Notes: generated by a model not told the origin, from the sequence alone. DNA of 64,000 bases from Chitinophagales bacterium (GCA_030832085.1 JAURJU010000048.1:1-64000), one strand, 5' to 3'. Counted from the stretch's first letter, positions 37,601-46,540 are shown. Translations and numbers: made by a program.

Positions 37601-40600
37601 ATCGCAGTTGGATTGCTGGTATTGAGGTTCCTTTCGTTTTTAAGTTTGATCAGTTCTGCCAGGTCGAAATTCAATTCATTTTCCGCAGGCCAGATCAGTT
37701 TCTCATCTGTTGCACCAAATGGGGTTGTTTTCAATGGATACCTGATCTCATAAAAATTGTTGATATAGTCATTGCCAATGCGCACAACTGCATAGACTTC
37801 TCCGTCCCTGAGCTTATTGAACTCTTTCAGGCTTTCCGCATGGTAGAACATGGAAATGCGCTTGTATTGCCTGAGATCATGGTTGAAGGATTTGAATACT
37901 GCCCTTGCATCACCCTCATTCAGGTTGACAACATTGATGCTCAGTGCCTGTTCATTTTGAAGGATATTGATGCCGCCATTGCTTAGGGTTTGTACACGTT
38001 CAATGCCCGGAGGTGTGCGATAGGGAATGGGATCCCTTCGGTCATTTTCCTCAATGTTGACTGCCGACACGTTGAACCTGGTGGTGGTGCTGGAGAGGTT
38101 GATGGGTTTGTATGCTCCTGTTGTATCCAGGTCATAGGCAAATCTTCTCCAGTTGTTGCGCACCAATTCCAGCTTGGCAAAACGCATCACCACGGAGTCT
38201 GCAAAATCCGTGAGGAACATCCTGAAAAATCGGATGGATTTGAAGTCTGGAATTTCACCCACCTTGCTGTTGTAGGCTGTGATGGGAACCCGAAACTGGT
38301 ACCAGATCTGGTTTTGCTTGGTGCCATCTGCAAGGGTTACGTTCACCGACTTTTTGTCGGCGATGAAGTTTTGCCCTACCTGCATGATGGGATCCCCGCT
38401 GGGTTTCATGTCAATCCTGTATTGGAAGTATTCTTCAGCTTCGTTGAGTGTGTTGTCGCGGTTCAGGTCTTCACCATCGGGATACATCGTGAACGCTGAT
38501 GCAAAATTATCACCCGCTTTTGCAATGGGTGAATTGCCCTGTGGATTGTTGAAGTTTTTGTAGCGCGAAAGGATGCCTGCGTTTTGTGCATCGTATGTCT
38601 CATCGCGGTAGTACTTGAAATTGTCAGATGACGGATCAGCCTTCGCTTCTAGGTATGCTTTTGAGGAAACACCCAAACGCGCAGCAAGGTCATTCAGGTA
38701 TTGCGCCCTAAGCTTGCTTTCAGCAGAGTCTGCCAATCCGTCCAATCCCACATCTTGGAAGGGCCTGTCGGCGGGGTCATTGCTGAAACCTTGTGTGATC
38801 TGTATCGGGTTCAATGGAGACTTCCCCCAATTGGAAGTGGTGGTGGCAGATGGAATGGTAGGGGTGGGCAAGCCGTTTTCGTAAAACCTTCTGGAGTCTT
38901 TTAGGATGTCTTCGGAAATGTTTCCCAGGTTCATGTACAAGGATCCGCCTGCAGGATTGGTGCCCTTGATGAAAGGATCCAATACCCAGAATTCTATGAA
39001 CTCAACATTTGCAGTTTCAAAATCGGTCTGGTCGATGCCCCGCATGATGCCACCCCAACGCTTGTTCGGATTTTTAAGGAGCCCACTATTTTCAACATTG
39101 AGTGCATCAAAATTGTAAGGCCCCCTTTCCTTTGGATAATAGGCAAGGTCAAAGGTGACCATTTGGCTTTGCCCAAAATCAGGTGTCCTCCTCGGAAAAA
39201 TCTCTTGTTGGCCTACACTTCTGACACGTGGATCGGAAAGTTGAACAAGGTCATTCCTTACGGGATTGTTTGCATTTCTTTTTTCCTGGAGGATGGGCTC
39301 GATATTATACCAGGCCAGTTTAGCCCTGTTTTTTCCGTAGTCGATGTTGTCATAGAGATTTGCCTCCGGAAACATGGTGTTTCCAAAACGGTCTGTGGCA
39401 CCAAATGGCGTAGATGCCAAAGTCCATCCGATGATTGGAAAACGAAGGTCTATGCTCGATTTTGTCCCTTCAAAATCATCCAGATAAATGAGGCCATCGC
39501 CGCCCTTTCCGATCTGTGGTGCATGTCCTGGGGTCATCTTTGCAGCTTCTGCAGATGCACTGATGGAAGAAGTTCCACTGGCTTCGTAAAATGGAAGTTT
39601 GCTGAGCCATTTGTTCAGCCTCGGCAGTTCGCTGTTATAGGTCAAGTCGATCCCTGTCATGCTGTTGCGGATGGGATCTGATCCGTATTCCATTTTGGTG
39701 AAGAAGGGCCTTTCACTGAGCCTGACCGAAGTACCACCAATCGAAAGTTTGTCGTTGAAAAGATAGTCCCAACGCAGGCCCATATAGGTTCTCTGCTGCA
39801 CCCCAAAAGTTGCATTGTTTTCAAACTGCGCATTAACGGGCAATCCAGAGTTTTTAATGGCACTGTTGATGATCCTCAATGTGCCCGACATGTAGTCGAT
39901 GGTGTAATCTATGTTTTCCTGTAAGGTTTGTCCGCCAGCAGTAACGGTTACAGAGCCAGGAGGGATGTTGAAGGCATTGAGTGAAATCTCACCGCTTGCA
40001 CCGCCGGATGATTTGGAACTTCCGCGAATCAGGAAGCGGTTGAGGTTGGCATAGGTTTGTGCAATGGCCTTGATCGTATCGTAGAGTGGATAGAAAAGGT
40101 ATTTGTTCCGCAAACTGGGATCGCTGGTAAAAGCATAATCCAGGTCGTGGCCAAAGGGTTCAAGCACAGGAAAGATGACACGGCTTTGATAGGAGTTGAC
40201 GGTGTAGCCCTCCACAAAGTCAAACACCCCATCCGGCTGGGGATCATTCTGGTTGTTGAGCCTGTCCAGGTTCATCAAGGTGAGCAAAGGAACGCCTGCC
40301 TGATCCCCTTCCGGGATATACCGCTTTTCGCCCGCTCCAGGTTCCTGGTAGAGCACATTGAATTGAAAGTCCTGTCTCTCCAGTTGCCCAGATCCGACCG
40401 GGTAGATGTTTTTCATCATCAGGTCCCAGATGGGCAATGCGGTTCTTTGGGAAGTGGCTTTCAGCAATTTGAGGAACAGTATTTTTTGTACGCCACTGGT
40501 TGAATCCACGGGAATGTCCTGCGCAAACTCACCCACCTGATACACTTTTCCATTCACCGCGTACTGGTAAGCCACACCCAACACTTCATCTGCCTGGAGG

Positions 40601-41952
40601 GTTACGTTGAGAGAAATGAAACCAAGTTGTCTGTTGAAATAGTATTGGGTGGTATCCAGTTTTCTGGCAAATGTTTTTTCGAAATCGCGAACCGGCTGAA
40701 GCCCAATGCCATTGAGGTAGTTGACAATTTGGGCCGGATTCCTGCTCCCCGGATTGCTGACAATCCTCGAATACAGGTCATTGGTTCCGTTCGATGGAAA
40801 ACTTATGCCAGGCCTTGGATTGATGACGGGGGGCTGCTGGTAAGGTTTGTCTTCACCAAGGTCCATCAACCCCACTACGTCGCGGGCATTGGTGGTGGCT
40901 CCGCTTCTGTTGGTGACCCATACCTCAAGCCTGAGGAGCTGCACTTGTGAATTGATCACAGGAAGGTTTTTCATGGCCTTGTTGTAATCCCTCCTGAAGT
41001 GGTGTGCCAACAGGAAGTGTCTGTTTTCTTCATACTCATCCGCCTTGATCTCAAAGGGGGTACTGCTGGAGCCACCTTTGAAGCCGGCAGACTGGCGTTG
41101 GGAGCGTTGACTTGCAAAAACCGTTGATAACAACAACTTACCGAATTGCATCTGGGTCTTGATTCCAAAAAGCTGTTGTGCACCTGGAATCAATGTCCCC
41201 TTGGAGGCAAATGAAGTGTTGCCTACTTCTATTTTCTTGAAAATATCATCGGCTCCGCCAGAATAATCCAGCTTGAGCTGGTTTTCAAAATCAAAGGTGG
41301 AAAGGGTATTGTAGCTGATGGGGAACTTCATTTTGTCACCGATGTTACCGATCACATTCAGGTTGGCCGCCATGTCAAAATCCAGCCCACCATTTTTCCT
41401 GGCCCTTTCAGGAAGGGTGGGGTTCTTGATGTTCTGCCCTTGGTAACCTGCAGTGATGTTCACTTCCCCCTGGGGCTTGATGTCAATCTTACCGGTCCCA
41501 AACAAGCGGTTGAACAGGTCCTCACCCATGTTCAGTTTGGGCTTCACCAATTTTCGGTTCAGCAGGCTGGAAGTATTGGCGCGTTTTTGGAAATAATCCG
41601 ACTCGGCTTTGCGCGATTGGATGCGCATGTATTCATCAAAGGTCAGCGATGTAGGCTTGCGAAAGTATTTTCCTCCTACCTTTTCAATGATGAAGTATTC
41701 TTTTGTTTTTGGGTCGTATACGATGGAATCGCTGAAATTTGAGGGGTCTTTCAGGTCAAAGGGATTCTTGTTGCGCTGGGTCAGTTTATCCCCTCTTCTG
41801 TCTTGCAGGGGGAAGCGAAGCGTATCTTTTTGCGGAAGCGTGTCTTGTTGAAAAGAAAAAGTACCCGGGCCCCGGTGTGCTTTTGCATCAGCAGCATGGT
41901 GCACATACAGCAGGGATGCCAATAGCGTTATCTTGAGGGACAACTTTTTCAA
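34639..41952 (-). CDS. sprA: type IX secretion outer-membrane translocon SprA (Sov)
   Basis: A 2437-residue protein, the full length of the family. It starts at a TTG and gives MKKLSLKITLLASLLYVHHAADA, a signal peptide; no in-frame ATG lies just upstream. Recognisable SprA blocks include FNRLFGTGKIDIKPQGEVNI, YAFTSDPSLRNKYLFYP, IYLDDFEGTKSSIDLRFP and PKERGPYNFDALN. The C-terminus ends RVNIQLYFDQRRLNPYVSNS, then strands. SprA forms a giant 36-strand barrel that exports T9SS cargo such as the protein encoded next door. ruvA lies 26 bases upstream on the same strand, so the two may share a transcript. Confidence 0.96.
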   Translation of the reverse strand: MKKLSLKITLLASLLYVHHAADAKAHRGPGTFSFQQDTLPQKDTLRFPLQDRRGDKLTQRNKNPFDLKDPSNFSDSIVYDPKTKEYFIIEKVGGKYFRKPTSLTFDEYMRIQSRKAESDYFQKRANTSSLLNRKLVKPKLNMGEDLFNRLFGTGKIDIKPQGEVNITAGYQGQNIKNPTLPERARKNGGLDFDMAANLNVIGNIGDKMKFPISYNTLSTFDFENQLKLDYSGGADDIFKKIEVGNTSFASKGTLIPGAQQLFGIKTQMQFGKLLLSTVFASQRSQRQSAGFKGGSSSTPFEIKADEYEENRHFLLAHHFRRDYNKAMKNLPVINSQVQLLRLEVWVTNRSGATTNARDVVGLMDLGEDKPYQQPPVINPRPGISFPSNGTNDLYSRIVSNPGSRNPAQIVNYLNGIGLQPVRDFEKTFARKLDTTQYYFNRQLGFISLNVTLQADEVLGVAYQYAVNGKVYQVGEFAQDIPVDSTSGVQKILFLKLLKATSQRTALPIWDLMMKNIYPVGSGQLERQDFQFNVLYQEPGAGEKRYIPEGDQAGVPLLTLMNLDRLNNQNDPQPDGVFDFVEGYTVNSYQSRVIFPVLEPFGHDLDYAFTSDPSLRNKYLFYPLYDTIKAIAQTYANLNRFLIRGSSKSSGGASGEISLNAFNIPPGSVTVTAGGQTLQENIDYTIDYMSGTLRIINSAIKNSGLPVNAQFENNATFGVQQRTYMGLRWDYLFNDKLSIGGTSVRLSERPFFTKMEYGSDPIRNSMTGIDLTYNSELPRLNKWLSKLPFYEASGTSSISASAEAAKMTPGHAPQIGKGGDGLIYLDDFEGTKSSIDLRFPIIGWTLASTPFGATDRFGNTMFPEANLYDNIDYGKNRAKLAWYNIEPILQEKRNANNPVRNDLVQLSDPRVRSVGQQEIFPRRTPDFGQSQMVTFDLAYYPKERGPYNFDALNVENSGLLKNPNKRWGGIMRGIDQTDFETANVEFIEFWVLDPFIKGTNPAGGSLYMNLGNISEDILKDSRRFYENGLPTPTIPSATTTSNWGKSPLNPIQITQGFSNDPADRPFQDVGLDGLADSAESKLRAQYLNDLAARLGVSSKAYLEAKADPSSDNFKYYRDETYDAQNAGILSRYKNFNNPQGNSPIAKAGDNFASAFTMYPDGEDLNRDNTLNEAEEYFQYRIDMKPSGDPIMQVGQNFIADKKSVNVTLADGTKQNQIWYQFRVPITAYNSKVGEIPDFKSIRFFRMFLTDFADSVVMRFAKLELVRNNWRRFAYDLDTTGAYKPINLSSTTTRFNVSAVNIEENDRRDPIPYRTPPGIERVQTLSNGGINILQNEQALSINVVNLNEGDARAVFKSFNHDLRQYKRISMFYHAESLKEFNKLRDGEVYAVVRIGNDYINNFYEIRYPLKTTPFGATDEKLIWPAENELNFDLAELIKLKNERNLNTSNPTAIYRKTINGKIFSIMGNPNLGEVKGILAGLENPKDPTGGRAVNAEVWINELRLSGLDEKGGWAAVGQMNLQLADLGTVSMSANIHTIGFGQLEQRVNDRFRDDLKQFDLSTNLQLGKLLPKKLGLEIPFFANLSQTMSSPQYDPYDKDITLKDKLSLYKSKRDSIRNDAIDFTGIKTFNFTNVRFAQQQDKKPRLWSISNFDFSYSFTETKQHNPLIENNEVSKTQGGVGYNYSGQPKYIEPFKKLFKAPTPWLDFIRNVNFNPMPSLIGIRMDSRRQFGAIRPRNIGGGKFKIPETYDKYFVVDRNYNMRWDLTKSLNVDFKALNNARIDEPVGRIDTKNKRDSLVRNFLKGGRNTIYTQSADITYNLPTTMIPLLDWTTLNLAYRSSYNWVGASRLAISLGNTIQNSGQYGATAEFNMTQLYSKSKTLRKLDETNTQDAAPAETQEVSKKNQFKIGKLKKKISKLTARFKKKKNPSEKEISLNKLSLEKLEKKIAALNVPQRVKAASDLSGAAKSALRVLTAVKRVGATYNEGGTTFLPGYTDSTRFFGQNFRSMAPGLAFAMGKQPNQAWLQDISKKGLITRDPMLNNLFLQNYEQKLNVTAQVEPFRDFLIDLNLDRNLSKNYSTLFKDTVGTGKFNALNPYSGGGFSISYISFQTLFTKFDPNNTSETFKKFESNRLVLSKRLGEKNPYSKTAGADGYYKGYGRYAQDVIVPAFLAAYTNKDPNAISLLNTGTSGSVKTNPFKGYMPKPNWRVTYNGLSRIESLQQYLSNFTLTHGYNSTLSMNSFNSALLFQDTLLYGFPSFIDTISGNYIPYFLVPNLLISERFAPLIGIDFSTPGQLSGRFEYSKSRQLSMSLVDFQLSEVHSTEITFGMRWRKRGFPLPFKVKIGKGDASNKLDNDITFALDFSVRDDINSNSRLDQSNAFATGGQRVVSIRPTIDYVLSNRVNIQLYFDQRRLNPYVSNSAPSVNTRGGVQIRISLAQ

Positions 41953-41978
41953 ATGGGTAGGGTCTTTTTTGGTTCAGG

Positions 41979-42563
41979 TCAGATGAACTGAAGCGATTTT
42001 TTGATGATTGATTCCAGCACATTGTCTTCAGGTGCACTGGCCTTTGCCTTCTTGAGTGCGGCTTCAGCAGTATTTTTTTGAATTCCAAGGGCCATCAGGG
42101 CGTTCAACGCATCATTTTCCAGGCTATTGCGTGCAAAACCAGGGCTGGTGCTTTCAACGCCTGCTTTTACCATTTTTTCCCGCAGTTCAAGGATCAGTCT
42201 TTCGGCGGATTTCCTGCCGATTCCCTTGATTTTTTCAAGAGCGCCGGTATTGCCCGAAGCAATGGCTGAACGCAGTTCTGCAGGTTGCATGGAGGAAAGC
42301 ATCATCCTGGCGGTGGATGCGCCAACGCCATTCACATTGATCAGTTGCACAAACAACTCCTTTTCCGCCAGTTCGGCAAACCCGAAAAGGGTATGCCCGT
42401 CTTCCTTGATCTGCAAATGTGTCAGCACGGTTCCTTCCTTCAAATCCTGTATCCTTGAGTAGGTATTCAGGCTGATCTGAACCTCATATCCAACGCCGTG
42501 AACGTCAATATGGATGTAGGATGGCGTCTTCAGAACAAATGAACCGGTTAGGCTTGCTATCAT
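41979..42563 (-). CDS. ruvA: Holliday junction branch-migration protein RuvA
   Basis: A 194-residue RuvA. Domain I (OB fold) starts MIASLTGSFVLKTPSYIHID with VHGVGYEVQISLNTY. Domain II has two helix-hairpin-helix motifs (LINVNGVGASTARMMLS and LEKIKGIGRKSAERLI). Domain III, after the linker, has LENDALNALMALGIQKNTAEAAL and binds RuvB. The tetramer clamps Holliday junctions. ruvX, another junction-related name but a different protein, is 10 kb away. Confidence 0.96.
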   Translation of the reverse strand: MIASLTGSFVLKTPSYIHIDVHGVGYEVQISLNTYSRIQDLKEGTVLTHLQIKEDGHTLFGFAELAEKELFVQLINVNGVGASTARMMLSSMQPAELRSAIASGNTGALEKIKGIGRKSAERLILELREKMVKAGVESTSPGFARNSLENDALNALMALGIQKNTAEAALKKAKASAPEDNVLESIIKKSLQFI

Positions 42564-42570
42564 GGTGCGA

Positions 42571-42578
42571 TAAAGTTA
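42571..42578 (-). promoter_or_regulatory. near-consensus -7 box of ruvA, 7 nt before ATG
   Basis: Minus-strand TAACTTTA-TCGCACC-ATG; the last base departs from TAnnTTTG. No clear -33 TTG is visible. Confidence 0.4.
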
Positions 42579-42692
42579 GGAAAATCCCATCAGACGATAT
42601 GGAATTCGCGCAGCTTTAGCAGCTTGTTAGCAACTCTGGCGCAGCACATGACGAATGTCATGCCCACAGGTGCCTAACGTTCTTTATTTTCT

Positions 42693-42700
42693 TAAATTTG
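42693..42700 (+). promoter_or_regulatory. -7 box of fabH
   Basis: TAAATTTG is an exact match 17 bases before the fabH ATG at 42718. It lies inside the extended ORF of the track, which begins at 42655 and is therefore too long. Confidence 0.5.
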
Positions 42701-42717
42701 TGTTCCAAATCAACTAC

Positions 42718-43707
42718 ATGCAAAAAATCACAGCAGCAATTACGGCAGTTGGCGGATTCGTGCCAAAGGATGTGCTTACCAATGCCGACTTTGAAAAAAT
42801 GGTCGATACCAATGATGAGTGGATCAAGACCAGGACCGGAATCGAGGAAAGGCATATCTTGAAAGGGGAGGGGCTTGCAACTTCAGACCTGGTGGTTCCC
42901 GCTGTGCAGGACCTTTGCAAGAGAAGGGGAATTGACCCCAATGAGATCGATTGCATGATCGTGGCCACCATTACTCCCGACATGTTTTTTCCCAATACGG
43001 CAAATGTTGCCTGCGATAAGCTGGGCATCAAAAACGCTTGGGGCTTTGATGTGCTTGCCGCCTGTTCCGGTTTCCTGTACAGCCTAACTACTGGTGCTGC
43101 ACTCGTAGAAAGCGGCCGTTACAAGAAAGTTGTTGTGGTCGGTGCAGATAAAATGAGTGCCATCACAGATTATACCGATAGAACAACCTGTATTCTTTTT
43201 GGTGATGGTGCTGGTGCAGTGCTGCTCGAACCCAACACGGACGGGTACGGCGTACTCGACAGCATCCTCAAAAGTGATGGCAGCGGAGGAAAATACCTCA
43301 ACATGAAAGCAGGTGGCTCACTCAATCCTGCATCAACTGAAACCGTTGCCAACAAGATGCACTACATGTTCCAGGACGGACAACCCGTGTTCAAGTTCGC
43401 TGTTACCGGCATGGCTGACGTGAGTTATGAACTGATTCAGCGCAACAACCTTGCTGCAGATGATATTGCTTTTTTGGTGCCCCACCAGGCCAACAAGCGC
43501 ATCATTGACGCAACTGCCAGGCGCATGGGATTGTCAGATGAAAAGGTGTTGATGAACATCCAGCGCTATGGCAATACCACTGCGGCCACCATCCCCTTGT
43601 GCATTTGGGACTACCAGGACAGGATGAAGAAGCGAGACAATATTGTACTCGCCGCTTTTGGTGGAGGGTTCACCTGGGGGGCCACCTGGGTAAAGTGGCT
43701 AATTTGA
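42718..43707 (+). CDS. fabH: beta-ketoacyl-ACP synthase III
   Basis: A 329-residue thiolase-fold enzyme. The start at 42718 gives MQKITAAITAVGGFVPKDVL. The catalytic Cys is in DVLAACSGFLYSL, the His in FLVPHQANKRIID and the Asn in IQRYGNTTAATIPL; the C-terminus is LAAFGGGFTWGATWVKW. It starts fatty-acid synthesis from acetyl-CoA (or a branched primer) and malonyl-ACP. Primer choice cannot be read. Confidence 0.96.
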   Translation: MQKITAAITAVGGFVPKDVLTNADFEKMVDTNDEWIKTRTGIEERHILKGEGLATSDLVVPAVQDLCKRRGIDPNEIDCMIVATITPDMFFPNTANVACDKLGIKNAWGFDVLAACSGFLYSLTTGAALVESGRYKKVVVVGADKMSAITDYTDRTTCILFGDGAGAVLLEPNTDGYGVLDSILKSDGSGGKYLNMKAGGSLNPASTETVANKMHYMFQDGQPVFKFAVTGMADVSYELIQRNNLAADDIAFLVPHQANKRIIDATARRMGLSDEKVLMNIQRYGNTTAATIPLCIWDYQDRMKKRDNIVLAAFGGGFTWGATWVKWLI

Positions 43708-43731
43708 TGCTGGAATGATTTTCACCCCCAT

Positions 43732-43752
43732 TTTCCAGCTGAAAGCTGGAAA
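43732..43752. other. inverted repeat between fabH and the trans-sulfuration gene
   Basis: A perfect 9-bp stem, TTTCCAGCT with its complement around a GAA loop. There is no T-run on the plus side, so a fabH terminator is weak; it may shape the leader of the downstream gene. Confidence 0.5.
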
Positions 43753-43770
43753 GTTCAATCCCATAACAGT

Positions 43771-44988
43771 ATGCCCCACAAATACCAAGGTTTTTCTTCA
43801 CTCGCCATCCATGCAGGTCATGTAAAGGACCCTATGTACGCGCACCTTACACCCATTTATGCCTCTTCTACCTACGTCTATGATGAGGCAGAACAAGGGA
43901 TGCGCCGGTTTTCCGGCAAAGAGCCTGGTTATATTTATTCCCGTTGGGGCAATCCAACCATGAATGAATCTGAGCAGAAGATTGCCGCCATGGAAACCTT
44001 TGGCATTGAAGCCGATGGCAAGCCATTGGAAGCAAAGGCCATTTTGCATGCATCCGGCATGGCGGCCATCAGCTCATTGTTTTTGGCAACTTTGAAGCGA
44101 GGGGATAAAATCCTTACACATTACTCACTGTACAGTGGCACGCAGGATTTCATGAAGACCCTGCTTGATCCATTGGAAGTGGAGGCCATCATAGTTGACC
44201 TGCGTGACCTTGCGCTGGCAGAAAAATGCTTGAAGGAAGATCCTGCCATCAAGCTTGTATACCTTGAAACGCCTGCCAATCCTACGCTGCAATGTGTTGA
44301 TCTCGAAGCCTTGAGCAGGATGGCCAAACAATACGGCAAGTTGACGGCATGCGACAATACGTTTGCGACCCCATACTTGCAACAACCCTTCAAGTTTGGT
44401 ATTGATTTTGTTGTTCACTCTACAACAAAATTCCTCAATGGGCATGGAACAGCCATCGGAGGCGTTCTGGTGGGCACAGATGTGGAGTTCATGATGAAAA
44501 AAGCCACCAAGACACACCGTTTGTTGGGGGGCAACAGCAATGCCTTTGATGCATTCCTGTTGACCAATGGCATGCGTACGCTGGAAGTGCGAATGCAGCG
44601 CCACTGTGAAAACGCCATGAAAGTGGCTGAGTTTCTGGATGCCCATTCTGCCATTTCCAAAGTGAATTACAATGGGCTTCCTACCCATCCGGACCATGCC
44701 GTTTCGCAAAAGCAAATGAAGCATCCTGGTGCCATGATGAGCTTTGAGCTGAAGGGTGGATTTGACGCCGGTGTACGGTTCATGAACATGCTGCAAATGT
44801 GCACCCGAACGGTTTCCCTTGGCACCTGTGATACCTTGCTGTCGCATCCCGCATCCATGTCGCACAGCGCCATTCCCAGAGAAAACAGGCTGGAATATGG
44901 TATCACTGATGGTCTTATCCGGTTGAGCGTGGGCATAGAAAATGTGGAAGACATCCTGGCCGATTTTGACCAGGCGTTGGCAAGCTGA
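43771..44988 (+). CDS. Cys/Met-metabolism PLP-dependent enzyme (trans-sulfuration family)
   Basis: A 405-residue fold-type I PLP enzyme. TPIYASSTYVYDEAEQG and YIYSRWGNPTMNESEQKIA are N-terminal hallmarks. PLP binding is seen in HASGMAAISSLFLATL, ACDNTFATPYLQQP and the Schiff-base Lys in VVHSTTKFLNGHG. SVGIENVEDILADFDQAL is the C-terminus. Members include methionine gamma-lyase, cystathionine gamma-synthase and O-acetylhomoserine sulfhydrylase. I cannot separate these by eye; the SLYSGTQDFM loop where many have LYGxT is noted. Confidence 0.88.
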   Translation: MPHKYQGFSSLAIHAGHVKDPMYAHLTPIYASSTYVYDEAEQGMRRFSGKEPGYIYSRWGNPTMNESEQKIAAMETFGIEADGKPLEAKAILHASGMAAISSLFLATLKRGDKILTHYSLYSGTQDFMKTLLDPLEVEAIIVDLRDLALAEKCLKEDPAIKLVYLETPANPTLQCVDLEALSRMAKQYGKLTACDNTFATPYLQQPFKFGIDFVVHSTTKFLNGHGTAIGGVLVGTDVEFMMKKATKTHRLLGGNSNAFDAFLLTNGMRTLEVRMQRHCENAMKVAEFLDAHSAISKVNYNGLPTHPDHAVSQKQMKHPGAMMSFELKGGFDAGVRFMNMLQMCTRTVSLGTCDTLLSHPASMSHSAIPRENRLEYGITDGLIRLSVGIENVEDILADFDQALAS

Positions 44989-45088
44989 ATTGGACCAATT
45001 AAAGCGCCGATCCACCCAATGATTTGGTATAAAAATTCCTGAACAACCCATGCCATCCAAAGTTTAAATTGGGATCATACCATTCAAC

Positions 45089-45586
45089 ATGAACATCAGA
45101 AAAGCAACCAAAGCGGACTGCCCGGCCATGCTGCAGCTGATCCGCGAACTCGCCGAATATGAAAAGGCGCCACAGGAAGTAACTGTAGACCCAAAGCATT
45201 TTGAGGAAAGCGGGTTTGGGTCCAATCCCGTTTGGTGGGCTTTTGTAGTGGAAAACCCAGGCACCCCTGTCGATCTTGACCAGGTTCCCCAATCTTCTAC
45301 TGGCGGAAACCATCAACCATTGTTGGCCTTTGCCCTGTATTTTATTCGCTACTCCACATGGAAGGGGCAGGTCATGTACCTTGAGGATATACTGGTAACT
45401 GAATCCATGCGCGGAAAGGGTATTGGCAAGATGTTGATGGAGCGCTTGGTGGGGGAGGCAAAAGAAAAAGGTTTCAAAAGGATAACCTGGCAGGTATTGG
45501 ATTGGAATGCACCGGCCATTGCCTTTTATAAAAAATTCAAGACAGGGTTCGACCCTGAGTGGATAAACGTATCAATGGACCTCTAA
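45089..45586 (+). CDS. GNAT family acetyltransferase (SSAT-like)
   Basis: A 165-residue protein. MNIRKATKADCPAMLQLIRELAEYEKAP starts the GNAT fold; ALYFIRYSTWKGQVMYLEDILV and the acetyl-CoA loop ESMRGKGIGKMLMERL follow, then WQVLDWNAPAIAFYKKF. The pattern matches the spermidine/diamine acetyltransferase (SSAT/PaiA-like) subgroup. A stretch of roughly 15 residues (DLDQVPQSSTGGNHQP) interrupts the usual turn before ALYF. The substrate is inferred only. Confidence 0.87.
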   Translation: MNIRKATKADCPAMLQLIRELAEYEKAPQEVTVDPKHFEESGFGSNPVWWAFVVENPGTPVDLDQVPQSSTGGNHQPLLAFALYFIRYSTWKGQVMYLEDILVTESMRGKGIGKMLMERLVGEAKEKGFKRITWQVLDWNAPAIAFYKKFKTGFDPEWINVSMDL

Positions 45587-45599
45587 TACAGGGAATTTA

Positions 45600-45633
45600 T
45601 TGTCATGGCAATAAAAACCTTTTCATAGCTTTG
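45600..45633 (+). promoter_or_regulatory. atpG promoter (-33 TTG, -7 TAGCTTTG)
   Basis: TTG at 45600-45602, a 23-base spacer, then TAGCTTTG (then C) at 45626-45633, 19 bases before the atpG ATG. This suggests atpG can be transcribed on its own here, away from the other ATP synthase genes. Confidence 0.6.
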
Positions 45634-45652
45634 CACAAAATTTGAACCTTAC

Positions 45653-46540
45653 ATGGCAGGCCAGTTAAAAGAAGTAAGAAACCGGATCAAATCGGTTCAG
45701 TCAACCCAACAGATCACAAAGGCGATGAAGATGGTGAGTGCTGCCAAATTGCGCCGTGCACAGGATGCCATCATCCAAATGCGTCCCTATGCTTCCAAAT
45801 TGCAGGAAATGCTCAGCAATATTGTCAGCAATTCCGAAGGGGGAAACAGCATCGCATTGGCTGAAGAAAGGCCCATAAAGAAAGTGCTGATGATTGTAGT
45901 GACAAGTGATCGCGGTCTTTGTGGTGCTTACAATGCCAATATCCAGAAGATGGCGATTGCTACCATCGCAGAAAAATATGCCGCTGTGCAAGCAGCTGGT
46001 GACCTTACCATTTGGGCCATTGGAAAAAAAGGTGCAGAATTCTTCCAAAAGCGTGGTTATAATGTTGATGTTCGATTCAAGGATACCTTCATGAAGCTTT
46101 CCTTTGAAACGGTTCAAGCCTGTGCCCAGGCTGCAGTTCAGGCGTTCAAGCAAAAGGAGTTTGATGCCATTGAAATTGTATACAGTGAATTCAAGAATGC
46201 CGCCACACAGCGTTATGCTGCTGAAGTATTCTTGCCCATCCCAAAGAATGAACCTGCAAAAGGGGAAACTGCAAGGAAGTCTGATTTCATCTTTGAACCG
46301 GATAAGGACCTGTTGATTGCAGAGTTGATGCCCAAAATCCTGAATACCCAATTGTTCAAAGCTGTGCTGGACGGGAATGCCTCTGAGCATGGAGCGCGTA
46401 TGACTGCAATGGACAAGGCCTCTGAAAATGCCAACGAACTGCTCAAATCACTCAAAATCTCTTATAACCGTGCACGTCAAGCGGCCATCACTACTGAACT
46501 TACCGAGATCGTAAGTGGGGCCGCGGCATTGCAAGGGTAA
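45653..46540 (+). CDS. atpG: ATP synthase F1 subunit gamma
   Basis: A 295-residue central-stalk subunit. MAGQLKEVRNRIKSVQSTQQITKAMKMVSAAK is the conserved N-terminal helix; VTSDRGLCGAYNANI is the core motif; the C-terminal helix is MTAMDKASENANELLKSLKISYNRARQAAITTELTEIVSGAAAL. It couples rotation of the c-ring to ATP synthesis. No other atp gene flanks it in the window; scpB follows. Confidence 0.97.
   Translation: MAGQLKEVRNRIKSVQSTQQITKAMKMVSAAKLRRAQDAIIQMRPYASKLQEMLSNIVSNSEGGNSIALAEERPIKKVLMIVVTSDRGLCGAYNANIQKMAIATIAEKYAAVQAAGDLTIWAIGKKGAEFFQKRGYNVDVRFKDTFMKLSFETVQACAQAAVQAFKQKEFDAIEIVYSEFKNAATQRYAAEVFLPIPKNEPAKGETARKSDFIFEPDKDLLIAELMPKILNTQLFKAVLDGNASEHGARMTAMDKASENANELLKSLKISYNRARQAAITTELTEIVSGAAALQG

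Noticed and set aside
37013-37753. 246-aa plus-strand ORF inside sprA
   Set aside because: It is antisense to a conserved SprA segment and is Ser/Phe/Leu-rich like other shadows.
43708-43770. SAM or other riboswitch before the trans-sulfuration gene
   Set aside because: The gap is only 63 bases and holds a single 9-bp hairpin, too little for a known aptamer.
44125-45060. 311-aa minus-strand ORF
   Set aside because: It is the antisense shadow of the trans-sulfuration gene. Composition is His/Gln-rich with no domain sense. The nearby MAWVVQEFLYQIIGWIGALIG segment (44667-45056) looks membrane-like but runs into the same shadow.
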